Program-made: the position numbers and the translations under genes
The notes under the pieces: model-generated
What the model was told of the DNA's origin: nothing
Seen by the model: only the letters and a program-made list of their open reading frames with translations
Databases searched by the model: none
Shown: positions 16,936-25,844 of the stretch, in pieces
How the letters are laid out: the number at the start of each line of letters is the position of its first letter
Position numbering within the stretch: the stretch's first letter is position 1
Assembly: GCA_041689935.1 (NCBI GenBank)
Contig: JBDNFI010000011.1
Span: forward strand, 21,640 to 85,639
Direction: 5' to 3'
From: CAXBDP01 sp041689935
GTDB lineage: Bacteria > Bacteroidota > Bacteroidia > Cytophagales > Cyclobacteriaceae
DNA: 64,000 bases

Positions 16936-17637
16936 TTATTTTTTTGAAATATTCTCGTAGAGATTTATGATGCCAATTACACCTTTATCTTCATCATGCT
17001 TAAATTTTTCTTTCGAAGCTTGCTTCTTCACTTCCTTTTCGTACTCACCAAATACAGCAAAAAAATCACTTTTACTTTTTGGTAATTCGATTAAATTATC
17101 ATCAATTATGGCGAAATAATATTCATTTACAACAACGTAAGAGTTAAAATCACCCATGTCCATTCTAGGGTCTCTTGTTGGCGCAACATAGTCCATAAAT
17201 GCTTTACTAATTATCTTATCGCTAACCTTTCTTGCCAAACCACCAAATTCAGATTGTGGCCAGATTTTCTTTAAATTTTCAAAATATTCAATTTCTTCAA
17301 TATCTGGATTTAACCAATTAAATCTCACAATATTTCCCCAAGGATAAGTAAGCTCGTTACCTTGAAATTCGATAAGCTCTTCATCCACTTTGTACCTGAA
17401 TGAACCTTCTTTTGTAGTTTGATCTGTAAAAGTAACCACACCGATGCGATAATCTTCGTTTAAATAAGGCTGAACAATTGCTGCATCTGGAACCATTTCC
17501 CCGGTTCTCACAATCATTCGTGCCTGGTTGCCACTTACATCGATAACAGTGCCGATGCCGGTCAACTGAGAAAATGCCGTTGTTGACAGAATAAATACGA
17601 AAAGAAAAGTTGAAACAATTGAAATTCTAGTTTTCAT
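16936..17637 (-). CDS. Secreted protein of unknown function
   Basis: 233 residues with a signal peptide (STFLFVFILSTTAFSQ). The mature N-terminus (LTGIGTVIDVSGNQARMIVR, then MVPDAAIVQPYLNEDYRIG) looks like a small beta domain. The middle is acidic (PWGNIVRFNWLNPDIEEIEY) and the end is Lys-rich (KQASKEKFKHDEDKG). I recognise no family or active site. A -7-like TACTTTTG lies at 17701-17694 on the reverse strand, about 57 bp before the ATG. It is a single-gene unit ended by the hairpin at 16886-16930. Confidence 0.72.
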   Translation of the reverse strand: MKTRISIVSTFLFVFILSTTAFSQLTGIGTVIDVSGNQARMIVRTGEMVPDAAIVQPYLNEDYRIGVVTFTDQTTKEGSFRYKVDEELIEFQGNELTYPWGNIVRFNWLNPDIEEIEYFENLKKIWPQSEFGGLARKVSDKIISKAFMDYVAPTRDPRMDMGDFNSYVVVNEYYFAIIDDNLIELPKSKSDFFAVFGEYEKEVKKQASKEKFKHDEDKGVIGIINLYENISKK

Positions 17638-17829
17638 AATTATTGTTTTAAAATGTAAAATACAATACTTAATTCAGCATATTATTTACTTGGCAAAAGT
17701 AATACCTAAAATTTCAGACTTACCAGTATTACCAATATTAAAAATCGAAATTTAGTATTCAGTGTTCTGTTCCCACAACTAAATTAGTAACGAAATACTC
17801 AAATTAATGATTCAATTTCATTTTTTTCC

Positions 17830-18432
17830 TCAATTCAACCGAGGTAAACTTAATTTCAACTTGACGGCTAACAACCTAATGCCCACTATAATGCTCAGCG
17901 AGGCAAAAAGATTGTAATCACGAGGCATTCCTAACTCATTGAAAAAAAGATAAAAAATTGCTCCTACTAAGCATGCCGAAGCATAAATCTCTTTTCTGAA
18001 AAGTATAGGCACTTCATTTGTCAAAGTATCTCGAATCACTCCGCCCATCACAGCAGAAAACATTCCCATAATCGCTGCAATTTCGGGCTGTACACCCAAG
18101 AAAAGTGCTTTCTCAACACCCAAAACGGTAAAGAATCCAATACCCAATGTATCAAAAAGAAACATCGTTCTACGGAGCTTATGCAAAAATTTAAAAAACA
18201 CGAAAGTCACCAAAACGCCCGCCAATATCACATACAAAAAATTGATGTCGCCAACCCAACCTAATGGGTAGCTGCCAAGAAGAATATCCCGCAGGCTGCC
18301 TCCTCCAATGGCAGTGATAAACCCTGTAAAACCTGCACCAAACAAGTCATGCTCACGATGCTGAACCGCTAATGCTCCAGAAATGGCAAAAACAAAAGTT
18401 CCACACAATTCAAAAATGTATTGAATATCCAT
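17830..18432 (-). CDS. TRIC-family (UPF0126, YicG-like) cation channel membrane protein
   Basis: 200 residues made of two repeated UPF0126 units. Each has hydrophobic helices and a glycine-rich motif followed by RD: FITAIGGGSLRDILLGSYPLGW in the first half and MGGVIRDTLTNEVPILFRKE in the second. Seven transmembrane segments are expected. Prokaryotic members of this family form trimeric cation-selective channels; the physiological role in bacteria is unclear. It is divergent from the DNA ligase gene with an 83-bp gap. Confidence 0.9.
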   Translation of the reverse strand: MDIQYIFELCGTFVFAISGALAVQHREHDLFGAGFTGFITAIGGGSLRDILLGSYPLGWVGDINFLYVILAGVLVTFVFFKFLHKLRRTMFLFDTLGIGFFTVLGVEKALFLGVQPEIAAIMGMFSAVMGGVIRDTLTNEVPILFRKEIYASACLVGAIFYLFFNELGMPRDYNLFASLSIIVGIRLLAVKLKLSLPRLN

Positions 18433-18515
18433 TGGTCAATCTTAGTCTTTGTTGCAATTTTAGCCAAATTTCGCAAAAAATAAACTATTAAATAGTTCCT
18501 AAGTTTATTCCTTCG

Positions 18516-20111
18516 ATGAAGTCCTTCGCCAATCTATTTCTTCAGCTTGATCAAACCAATAAAACTACTGAAAAGGTAAAAGTTTTAAAGCAATACTTAG
18601 CAGACGCTTCAGAGGAGGATAAAGTATGGGCTATTGCGCTATTTACCCACAGAAAGCCAAAGAGAGTTGTTAATGCAAGTCTCCTCCGCCAATGGGCTGC
18701 GGAATTGGCAGGCTTGCCTAGCTGGTTGTTTGAAGAAACGTATAGCGTGGTGGGTGACTTGGCCGAAACCATATCTCTCGTTATTCCAAATAGTGACGCA
18801 ACTCAAGAAAAATCTTTAAACGAATGGATAAGTTTTCTGATTTCCCTGAAATTTTTAGATGAGGTCGAAAGAAAAAATGCCATCGTCCAGTCTTGGCAAG
18901 CAATGGCACAGCAAGAACGATTTGTATTCACCAAATTAATGACGGGTGGATTTAGAGTTGGCGTGTCGCAAAACTTATTGATAAAAGCCTTATCCGAACT
19001 ATATCAAATAGAATCAGCAAAGATTACTCATCGTCTTATGGGCAATTGGGATCCAAGTTCAATAACTTTTCAGAAACTAGTGCTGGAAGAAGATTGGAAT
19101 GAAGATTTATCCAAGCCATATCCATTTTGCTTGGCTCATCCATTGGACAAAAAGCCTAAGGAATTAGGCAATATGGATGATTGGATCATTGAATGGAAAT
19201 GGGATGGAATTCGAAGTCAACTAATAAAACGAGAGGATAATTTATTTATTTGGTCGAGAGGGGAAGAGCTAGTCACAGAAAAATATCCTGAACTCCACAG
19301 CTTATTAAAATCTCTTCCCAATGGAACGGTTCTGGATGGCGAAATTATTCCCTTCAAAAATGGAAAGCCGCTTCCATTTGGCGTATTACAAACTCGAATT
19401 GGCAGAAAGACTTTACCTAAAAAAATACTTGAAAATGCTCCTGTTGCATTTATGGCATATGACATACTAGAATTTGAAGGAGTAGATTTACGCACTGAAA
19501 CCACCGCAGCTCGAAGACTCCTTCTTGAGCAAATACACTCCCAACTTCATGAACATAATGCATGGAATTTATCCATCGCCATTCAAGCCAATAATTGGGA
19601 TGAATTGAATGAATTACATAAAGAGTCTAGGGCACACTTTGCAGAAGGTTTTATGCTTAAACACAAGAATGCTGCTTACCACACTGGCCGCAAATCTGGT
19701 GACTGGTGGAAATGGAAAATTGCCCCATTGAGTATAGATGGCGTATTGCTGTATGCACAAAAAGGGCACGGTCGTAGGGCAAATCTTTACTCAGATTACA
19801 CCCTGGCAGTGTGGAACGAAGATCAACTTGTACCATTTGCCAAAGCCTATTCTGGATTGACAGATGCGGAAATTAGGAAAGTAGACCAATTTGTGAAAAA
19901 GCATACATTAGAAAAATTTGGCCCTGTTCGTACCGTTACTCCTGAATTGGTCTTTGAGATCGGCTTTGAAGGAATTCAGGAATCAAAAAGACATAAATCT
20001 GGAATCGCATTGCGATTTCCAAGGATTCTCCGCTGGCGGCATGACAAAAAGGTAGATGAAGCCAATAAGCTTACAGATCTGCAGGAATTATTGGAGCTTT
20101 ACGGCAAATAG
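18516..20111 (+). CDS. ATP-dependent DNA ligase (ligase-associated damage-response type)
   Basis: 531 residues. The N-terminal DNA-binding domain (about 1-200, with KLMTGGFRVGVSQNLLIKAL) is followed by the nucleotidyltransferase domain with catalytic Lys228 in motif I (EWKWDGIR, residues 226-233), a LDGEII motif, FMAYDILEFEG, and motif V-like GDWWKWKIAP, then an OB domain ending LRFPRILRWRHDK. It seals nicks in duplex DNA with ATP. This is the type usually encoded near a DEXH helicase, an MBL exonuclease and a PdeM-like phosphoesterase. Here the helicase follows 3.2 kb downstream but the other two are absent from the window. Confidence 0.93.
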   Translation: MKSFANLFLQLDQTNKTTEKVKVLKQYLADASEEDKVWAIALFTHRKPKRVVNASLLRQWAAELAGLPSWLFEETYSVVGDLAETISLVIPNSDATQEKSLNEWISFLISLKFLDEVERKNAIVQSWQAMAQQERFVFTKLMTGGFRVGVSQNLLIKALSELYQIESAKITHRLMGNWDPSSITFQKLVLEEDWNEDLSKPYPFCLAHPLDKKPKELGNMDDWIIEWKWDGIRSQLIKREDNLFIWSRGEELVTEKYPELHSLLKSLPNGTVLDGEIIPFKNGKPLPFGVLQTRIGRKTLPKKILENAPVAFMAYDILEFEGVDLRTETTAARRLLLEQIHSQLHEHNAWNLSIAIQANNWDELNELHKESRAHFAEGFMLKHKNAAYHTGRKSGDWWKWKIAPLSIDGVLLYAQKGHGRRANLYSDYTLAVWNEDQLVPFAKAYSGLTDAEIRKVDQFVKKHTLEKFGPVRTVTPELVFEIGFEGIQESKRHKSGIALRFPRILRWRHDKKVDEANKLTDLQELLELYGK

Positions 20112-20189
20112 AATTACCCTCCCGCCTCTTTTATAATTCTATTTCCAGCAATTAGATATTTTCATTACCTTCTCTCAAATTATCCCTCC

Positions 20190-22727
20190 ATGAGAAACGC
20201 AATCTTCTTTTTTATTTCCTTAACCTTCATTTCTTGTTCCAAGCCCATCAAGAGTCCTCCTCTCGAACCTGGAATTTCTTGGGAACTTGCCGAATTTCGA
20301 AAAGCTAATTTAGGCAATATAGCCTATCAGCTTCACTTTGATATTCCTGAAAGTAAGGCTGATCCAATACCTGCCAGTATCACTATTTCATTCGATTTAG
20401 CCAATGAAATAGATATTTTACCCATTGATTTTAATGAGGATAAAGAAAAAGTGACATCCATCACTGCCAACGGTGAAAGCATAGAAGTAAAACATGAAAA
20501 AGAACATATCCTTGTAAACGGAAGCTACTTAAACATCGGAATCAATACCATCAAAATAGACTTTGAAGCTGGTGAAAGATCTCTGAATAGAAACGAAGAT
20601 TATATGTATACTTTGCTGGTGCCAGACCGTGCGTCCACCCTTTTCCCTTCCTTCGATCAGCCTAATATGAAAGCCAATTACACACTTTCATTGAGCGTGC
20701 CCGAACACTGGGAAGCTATGGGTAATGGTCCACTGGCAGATGAAATTACTGAAAATGGGAGGACAACGCTATTCTATGCCCAAACTGAAAAAATCCCTAC
20801 CTATCTATTCGCATTTGTTGCAGGCAATTTTCAATCGGTATACGATACAGAAAATAATCGCCCGATGACCATGCTGCATCGAGAGACTGATACCGCGAAA
20901 GCTGCAAGAAATATTCCGGAAGTCTTCAAACTACATAGGCAGTCTATTGCTTGGCTGGAGAAATACACAGGTATTAATTATCCCTATCAAAAGTTTGATT
21001 TTGCCTTAATTCCACCCTTCCAATATGGCGGAATGGAGCATGTAGGTGCTATTCAATATCGAGCGTCAAGCCTAATGCAAGATGCGAATGCAAGCCAACA
21101 ACAATTGCTGGGTAGAGCTAGCCTTATCGCTCACGAAACTGCCCATATGTGGTTTGGCGATTTGGTCACCATGAATTGGTTCGATGATGTATGGATGAAA
21201 GAAGTATTTGCCAACTTTATGGCTGCCAAAATAGTGAATCCAGCCTTTCCGGATCTCAATCATGACTTGCGATTTTTGCTTGCACACCATCCGGCGGCTA
21301 TGAGTATCGACCGCACAGAGGGCAGGCATCCAATCCAACAGGAATTGGAAAATCTAAAGCAAGCAGGCAATCTGTACGGCCCAATTATCTACCAAAAAGC
21401 ACCTATAATGATGCGGCAATTAGAAGCTAAACTTGGTGCTACTAATTTTCAAAAAGCCCTGAAACAATACCTACAATCCTTTGCCCACAGCAATGCTACA
21501 TGGGATGAATTGGTGGCAATACTTGACCAACAAAGTGAAGGGGATATTACTCAGTGGAGTGAATTGTGGGTAAAAGAAGCCATTTTTCCAAAAATTGAAT
21601 TGAAGCAAGAAAATGGAAAATTGATCGTCAACCACCCTGACGGGAAATTCCTCCCGCAAATTTTTACAATAGCGCTTATCGATGCAGGAAAGCGGGAGGA
21701 TATTACAATCGACATCAAAGAAGCCAATTTTTCTATTCCTTTGAGCGAGGAGTTTTCTTACATTATACCAAATGCAGATGGCATGGGCTATGGATATTTT
21801 CCTTTATCGGAAGAGGCCATTTCTGTTATACCCGCTTTAGAAGATCCAATTTTGAGAGCTTCCGCATACCTCAATTTATACGAAGGAGTCCTCAACAGCG
21901 CACATTTGCCGAGGCAAGCACTGCACATTTTCAAAGAAGGACTTAGAGTAGAAACAGAGCAGCAAATTACCAGTCGGGTTTTGGGTATGGTTTCCTCCAT
22001 TTACTGGAGATACCTGAGTGAAAATGATAGAAAGGAACTTGGTTCTGATTGGGAAAATTTCATTTTAGCCAAATGGGAAGCAACTGAAATTCAAGGGGAA
22101 AAAAGTACTTGGTTCTATACTTATCTTGGTATGGCTACAAGTGAGCAAGCTGCCCAAAATATGGAAAAATGGTGGCGGGAGGAAAAACCTGTACTGGGCT
22201 TGAGTTTAAGCGAAAGTGATGATACTTCACTTGCCACAGCAATCGCAATACGCGAGGTAGCAGCAAGCGAAGAAATATTGGCTAAACAGCCTGAAAGAAT
22301 TAAAAACCCAGATAACCGCAAACGCTTTGAGTTTGTAAGCAAAGCGCTCAGCAGAAATAGCAATGACAGGGCAGCGTTTTTTGAATCCTTGAAAAATGCT
22401 GAAAATCGCCAGTACGAACCTTGGGTAACCCAAGCAATGAGCTATTTGAATCACCCTAGCAGACAAGCAGAAGCACTCAACTATTTACCTGATGCTCTTT
22501 TGCTTCTGGAAGAGATTCAACTTACAGGAGATATATTTTTCCCTAAAGCTTGGCTGGACACTTCATTTAGTGGACACAATTCCAAAGAAGCCGCAAATAT
22601 TATTCGTACGTTTTTGCAAAATAACCCTGATTTCAATCCTCGATTGAAACAGAAATTATTGCAGGCCGCAGACCCAATTTTTAGAGCGGAATCGGTGCTA
22701 TGGAGTATTGAAAATAAACGATTATAG
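20190..22727 (+). CDS. M1-family aminopeptidase, lipoprotein
   Basis: 845 residues. A lipoprotein signal (IFFFISLTFISC, Cys16) implies membrane anchoring, probably facing the periplasm. The catalytic core has the exopeptidase loop GGMEH (280-284), the zinc motif HETAH (315-319) and the third ligand Glu338 in WMKEVFANF, all as in aminopeptidase N. The C-terminal half is helical, like the ERAP1/APN C-domain. It should release N-terminal residues from peptides. It lies between the DNA ligase and the helicase genes with no obvious functional link. Three copies of GCGGGAGG occur inside. Confidence 0.93.
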   Translation: MRNAIFFFISLTFISCSKPIKSPPLEPGISWELAEFRKANLGNIAYQLHFDIPESKADPIPASITISFDLANEIDILPIDFNEDKEKVTSITANGESIEVKHEKEHILVNGSYLNIGINTIKIDFEAGERSLNRNEDYMYTLLVPDRASTLFPSFDQPNMKANYTLSLSVPEHWEAMGNGPLADEITENGRTTLFYAQTEKIPTYLFAFVAGNFQSVYDTENNRPMTMLHRETDTAKAARNIPEVFKLHRQSIAWLEKYTGINYPYQKFDFALIPPFQYGGMEHVGAIQYRASSLMQDANASQQQLLGRASLIAHETAHMWFGDLVTMNWFDDVWMKEVFANFMAAKIVNPAFPDLNHDLRFLLAHHPAAMSIDRTEGRHPIQQELENLKQAGNLYGPIIYQKAPIMMRQLEAKLGATNFQKALKQYLQSFAHSNATWDELVAILDQQSEGDITQWSELWVKEAIFPKIELKQENGKLIVNHPDGKFLPQIFTIALIDAGKREDITIDIKEANFSIPLSEEFSYIIPNADGMGYGYFPLSEEAISVIPALEDPILRASAYLNLYEGVLNSAHLPRQALHIFKEGLRVETEQQITSRVLGMVSSIYWRYLSENDRKELGSDWENFILAKWEATEIQGEKSTWFYTYLGMATSEQAAQNMEKWWREEKPVLGLSLSESDDTSLATAIAIREVAASEEILAKQPERIKNPDNRKRFEFVSKALSRNSNDRAAFFESLKNAENRQYEPWVTQAMSYLNHPSRQAEALNYLPDALLLLEEIQLTGDIFFPKAWLDTSFSGHNSKEAANIIRTFLQNNPDFNPRLKQKLLQAADPIFRAESVLWSIENKRL

Positions 22728-22732
22728 ATTTT

Positions 22733-23248
22733 TTGAAATTTGCAACTTACCTAGCTCCAGATTATTTAGATTTAGGGATACTTGAAGAAAGCAACCAACT
22801 TATCAATGAAATTTCGAAGAAAAATGGCTTTGTCTTTTTTCAATTTCTACTGGGCAAAAATGGTAAAACTAGTCTGCCGTACGTAACTGATGGGTTAGAA
22901 TATATGACTTTTGTAAGTGCTGAAAGCGGGAAAGATTTACTGGATCCATTCCATAGGTCAATCCACAAACAAGATATCAGCAGTCGGAAGGAAAACGAAG
23001 AGAAATTACTCCTTCAAAAGGAACGATTAAAAGAAATAGCTTGGATAGAGTCTCATGTGGTAAGGTCTCCTTTATCTAACACATTGGGTCTTTTACCTCT
23101 TTTTGACAAGGAAAAGGTGGGTTCAAGTGAAAATTTAGACCTGTTGTCTAAATTAGAAGAAGTCACCAAGAAACTAGATGAGGTAATAAGAGAAGTCGTA
23201 AAAGAAGCCACAAAAATTTGCGAGATCAACAAAATCAAAGATTGGTAG
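22733..23248 (+). CDS. PAS-DHp fragment of a histidine kinase without catalytic domain
   Basis: 171 residues starting with TTG at 22733, 5 bp after the peptidase stop. The second half resembles the end of a PAS unit followed by the linker and phospho-acceptor helix seen in Bacteroidota PAS kinases (EEKLLLQKERLKEIAWIESHVVRSPLSNTLGLLP, quoted here in part: ERLKEIAWIESHVVRSPL), with His in the H-box. No HATPase domain follows: the frame ends after KLDEVIREVVKEATKICEIN. It is either a decayed kinase or a stand-alone acceptor or dimerisation module. The intact frame and tight spacing favour expression. Function unknown. Confidence 0.65.
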   Translation: MKFATYLAPDYLDLGILEESNQLINEISKKNGFVFFQFLLGKNGKTSLPYVTDGLEYMTFVSAESGKDLLDPFHRSIHKQDISSRKENEEKLLLQKERLKEIAWIESHVVRSPLSNTLGLLPLFDKEKVGSSENLDLLSKLEEVTKKLDEVIREVVKEATKICEINKIKDW

Positions 23249-23285
23249 TTCTCGAATGGATGAGTATCTCTTTAGCTAATCCTTC

Positions 23286-25748
23286 ATGAAGGAAGGCGTC
23301 CAAAAAATTAATTCTTGGCTTGCAAATAAAAATTGGAAAAGCTTCCCTTTTCAAGAAAATTGTTGGCAAGCAATTTCCAATGGAAAAAGTGGAATCCTAA
23401 ATGCTCCAACAGGAAGTGGAAAAACATATGCAATTTGGCTAGGTTGTCTGCTCCCTTATTTGAATAATACTAGACCATTTAGAAAAGGAATCAAAATAAT
23501 CTGGATTACTCCACTAAGGGCGTTATCAGCCGATATACATAGTGCGATGCGATCTGCTGTTCATGAGCTGGGCCTGCCATGGGAAATAGCCATGCGAACT
23601 GGCGATACAGATGCTAAGGAGCGTCAGAGACAAAAGAGAACACCTCCAGATGCCATGATTACCACTCCCGAAAGTCTGCACCTGCTCTTAAGCCAAAAAG
23701 GAGCTGCCAAATGGTTTGAGAATTTGGAATGTGTTGTTGCGGACGAATGGCACGAGTTGCTCGGCACCAAAAGAGGCGTGCAATTAGAGTTAGCTCTTTC
23801 AAGATTAAAAAGCTATGCCCAACCTCCCGCTGATTTTACTGGCCAAAAAAGATATCTCCAAATATGGGGCATATCTGCAACTATTGCCAATTTGGAGGAA
23901 GCAATGGACGTTTTATTAGGGCCAAATTCGAAGGGAGAATTCGTCTTATCAAATATCAAAAAGGATATCCAAGTTGAAAGTATTTTACCGGATGAAATTG
24001 AAAAATATCCATGGGCGGGCCATCTCGGGATCAAAATGATGGATAAAGTTTTGCCCATTATTGAGCAAAGTCGCACTACGCTTATGTTTACGAATACCCG
24101 ATCTCAAACAGAAATTTGGTATCAACAGTTGATGGAAAAGGCTCCACATTTGGCTGGCTTAGTAGCAATGCATCATGGGTCGCTTGATAGTGCCATTCGC
24201 AATTGGGTGGAAGACCGCCTTCACCAAGGGAAACTAAAACTAGTGGTTTGCACCAGTAGCCTCGATTTGGGAGTTGATTTTAGGCCTGTGGAAACGGTGA
24301 TTCAGGTTGGTAGCCCGAAAGGAATTTCTCGTTTTGTACAGCGGGCTGGTAGATCTGGTCATCGCCCTGGTGTTCCAAGCAAAATATACTTTTTACCCAC
24401 TCATTCTCTTGAACTGATAGAGGCCGCCGCCCTCCGTGGTGCCATAGAAAATGGACTTTTGGAAGCTAAAAAACCCTTATCCAATTGCATTGATGTGCTG
24501 ATCCAATATTTGGTTACACTAGCCGTTGGTGATGGGTTTGAGCCAAACCAAACGCTGCAAGAAGTGAAAAGCACCTATTGCTATCAGCTATTAGAAAATA
24601 CCGAATGGAGTTGGGTGTTGCAGTTTCTAATAAGTGGAGGAGAAAGCCTAGGGAGCTACGAGGAGTTTAGCAAAATTGAACCTGGGGTAGACGGTATTTT
24701 TAGGGTTGAAAACAAGAAAATCGCCATGCGTCATCGGCTATCCATGGGCACCATAGTAGGTGACCCTATTTTGAAAGTGAAGTACATGACTGGTGGCTAT
24801 TTGGGTACACTCGAGGAGAGCTTTATTTCGCTGATAAAAAAAGGAGATGTATTTTGGTTTGCCGGCCGAACGCTAGAATATATTCAAATAAAAGACCTAA
24901 CCGTGCTAGTAAAAAGATCGAAACGCAAAACCAATACAGTACCAAGATGGATGGGCGGGAGGATGCAATTATCCTCACTTCTTTCTGAACTTATCCGCAA
25001 AAAATTGGAAGAAGCACATAATAATGAGTGTGAGGATATTGAATTGAAACAAATTGCTCCACTGCTTATCCGCCAGCAAACACAATCGATAATTCCCGAT
25101 AAGAGCGTACTGCTAATTGAAAAATTGAAAACGAAAGAAGGGTATCATATTTTTATTTTTCCTTTCGAAGGCCGCTTTGTTCACGAAATACTTGCTTCAA
25201 TTATTGCCTATCGGATTTCACAAAGTCAGGCGATAAGTTTCTCTATTGCCATGAATGATTATGGCTTCGAGCTGCTCTCGGATATTCCCATTCCTATTGA
25301 GGATGCCTTGGAATTAGATTTATTTGGCGAGGAAAATATGGAGGAAGATTTGATTCATACCATCAATAGTACCGACTTGGCAAAACGAAGGTTTAGAGAT
25401 ATTGCTACCATCGCTGGGCTTATTTTTCAAGGCTATCCGGGCAAAAACATTACTTTCAAACACCTGCACGCAACAAGTGGAATTCTATTCGATGTATTTG
25501 ATGAATATGACCCTGATAACTTATTATTGAAGCAAGCGCGGGAGGAAGTAATAAACCTGCAAATTGATAAAACACGGCTAATCGAAGCAGTGAGAAGAAT
25601 AAACCAGCAAAAGATCGTGGTCAAAAATACGTTACAGCCTGGACCTTTTGCATTTCCGATTATGGTGGATCGCCTTCGAGACAGATTGAGCTCAGAAAGC
25701 ATAGAAGAGAGAGTAGCAAAATTGCAGGCCGAATTAGAAAAGCTGTAA
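23286..25748 (+). CDS. Ligase-associated DNA damage response DEXH-box helicase (Lhr-like)
   Basis: 820 residues. The first RecA-like domain has Walker A APTGSGKT (40-47), ITPLRALSADI, TTPESLHLLLS and the DEXH box as DEWH. The second has MFTNTRSQTEIWYQ, MHHGSLDS, TSSLDLGVDFRPVETVIQVGSPKGISRFVQRAGRSGH. The C-terminal 350 residues match the Lhr-core winged-helix and beta region. Such helicases accompany ATP-dependent DNA ligases in Bacteroidota and Proteobacteria and are believed to act in DNA repair. The 37-bp gap to the PAS-DHp gene suggests a shared transcript. Three GCGGGAGG-type copies lie inside. Confidence 0.94.
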   Translation: MKEGVQKINSWLANKNWKSFPFQENCWQAISNGKSGILNAPTGSGKTYAIWLGCLLPYLNNTRPFRKGIKIIWITPLRALSADIHSAMRSAVHELGLPWEIAMRTGDTDAKERQRQKRTPPDAMITTPESLHLLLSQKGAAKWFENLECVVADEWHELLGTKRGVQLELALSRLKSYAQPPADFTGQKRYLQIWGISATIANLEEAMDVLLGPNSKGEFVLSNIKKDIQVESILPDEIEKYPWAGHLGIKMMDKVLPIIEQSRTTLMFTNTRSQTEIWYQQLMEKAPHLAGLVAMHHGSLDSAIRNWVEDRLHQGKLKLVVCTSSLDLGVDFRPVETVIQVGSPKGISRFVQRAGRSGHRPGVPSKIYFLPTHSLELIEAAALRGAIENGLLEAKKPLSNCIDVLIQYLVTLAVGDGFEPNQTLQEVKSTYCYQLLENTEWSWVLQFLISGGESLGSYEEFSKIEPGVDGIFRVENKKIAMRHRLSMGTIVGDPILKVKYMTGGYLGTLEESFISLIKKGDVFWFAGRTLEYIQIKDLTVLVKRSKRKTNTVPRWMGGRMQLSSLLSELIRKKLEEAHNNECEDIELKQIAPLLIRQQTQSIIPDKSVLLIEKLKTKEGYHIFIFPFEGRFVHEILASIIAYRISQSQAISFSIAMNDYGFELLSDIPIPIEDALELDLFGEENMEEDLIHTINSTDLAKRRFRDIATIAGLIFQGYPGKNITFKHLHATSGILFDVFDEYDPDNLLLKQAREEVINLQIDKTRLIEAVRRINQQKIVVKNTLQPGPFAFPIMVDRLRDRLSSESIEERVAKLQAELEKL

Positions 25749-25784
25749 TTATATTTCTCAGCATTATCCATCGGATTGGAAATG

Positions 25785-25811
25785 CAAAAGGCTGCCAAAA
25801 TTGACAGCCTC
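25785..25811 (-). terminator. Probable terminator after ffh
   Basis: AGGCTG (25789-25794) pairs with CAGCCT (25805-25810). On the reverse strand the stem is followed by TTTTGCATTT. The stem is short, so confidence is moderate. Confidence 0.45.
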
Positions 25812-25844
25812 CCGCTTTAGTCCGAATGCCAATGATGTTAGGAA

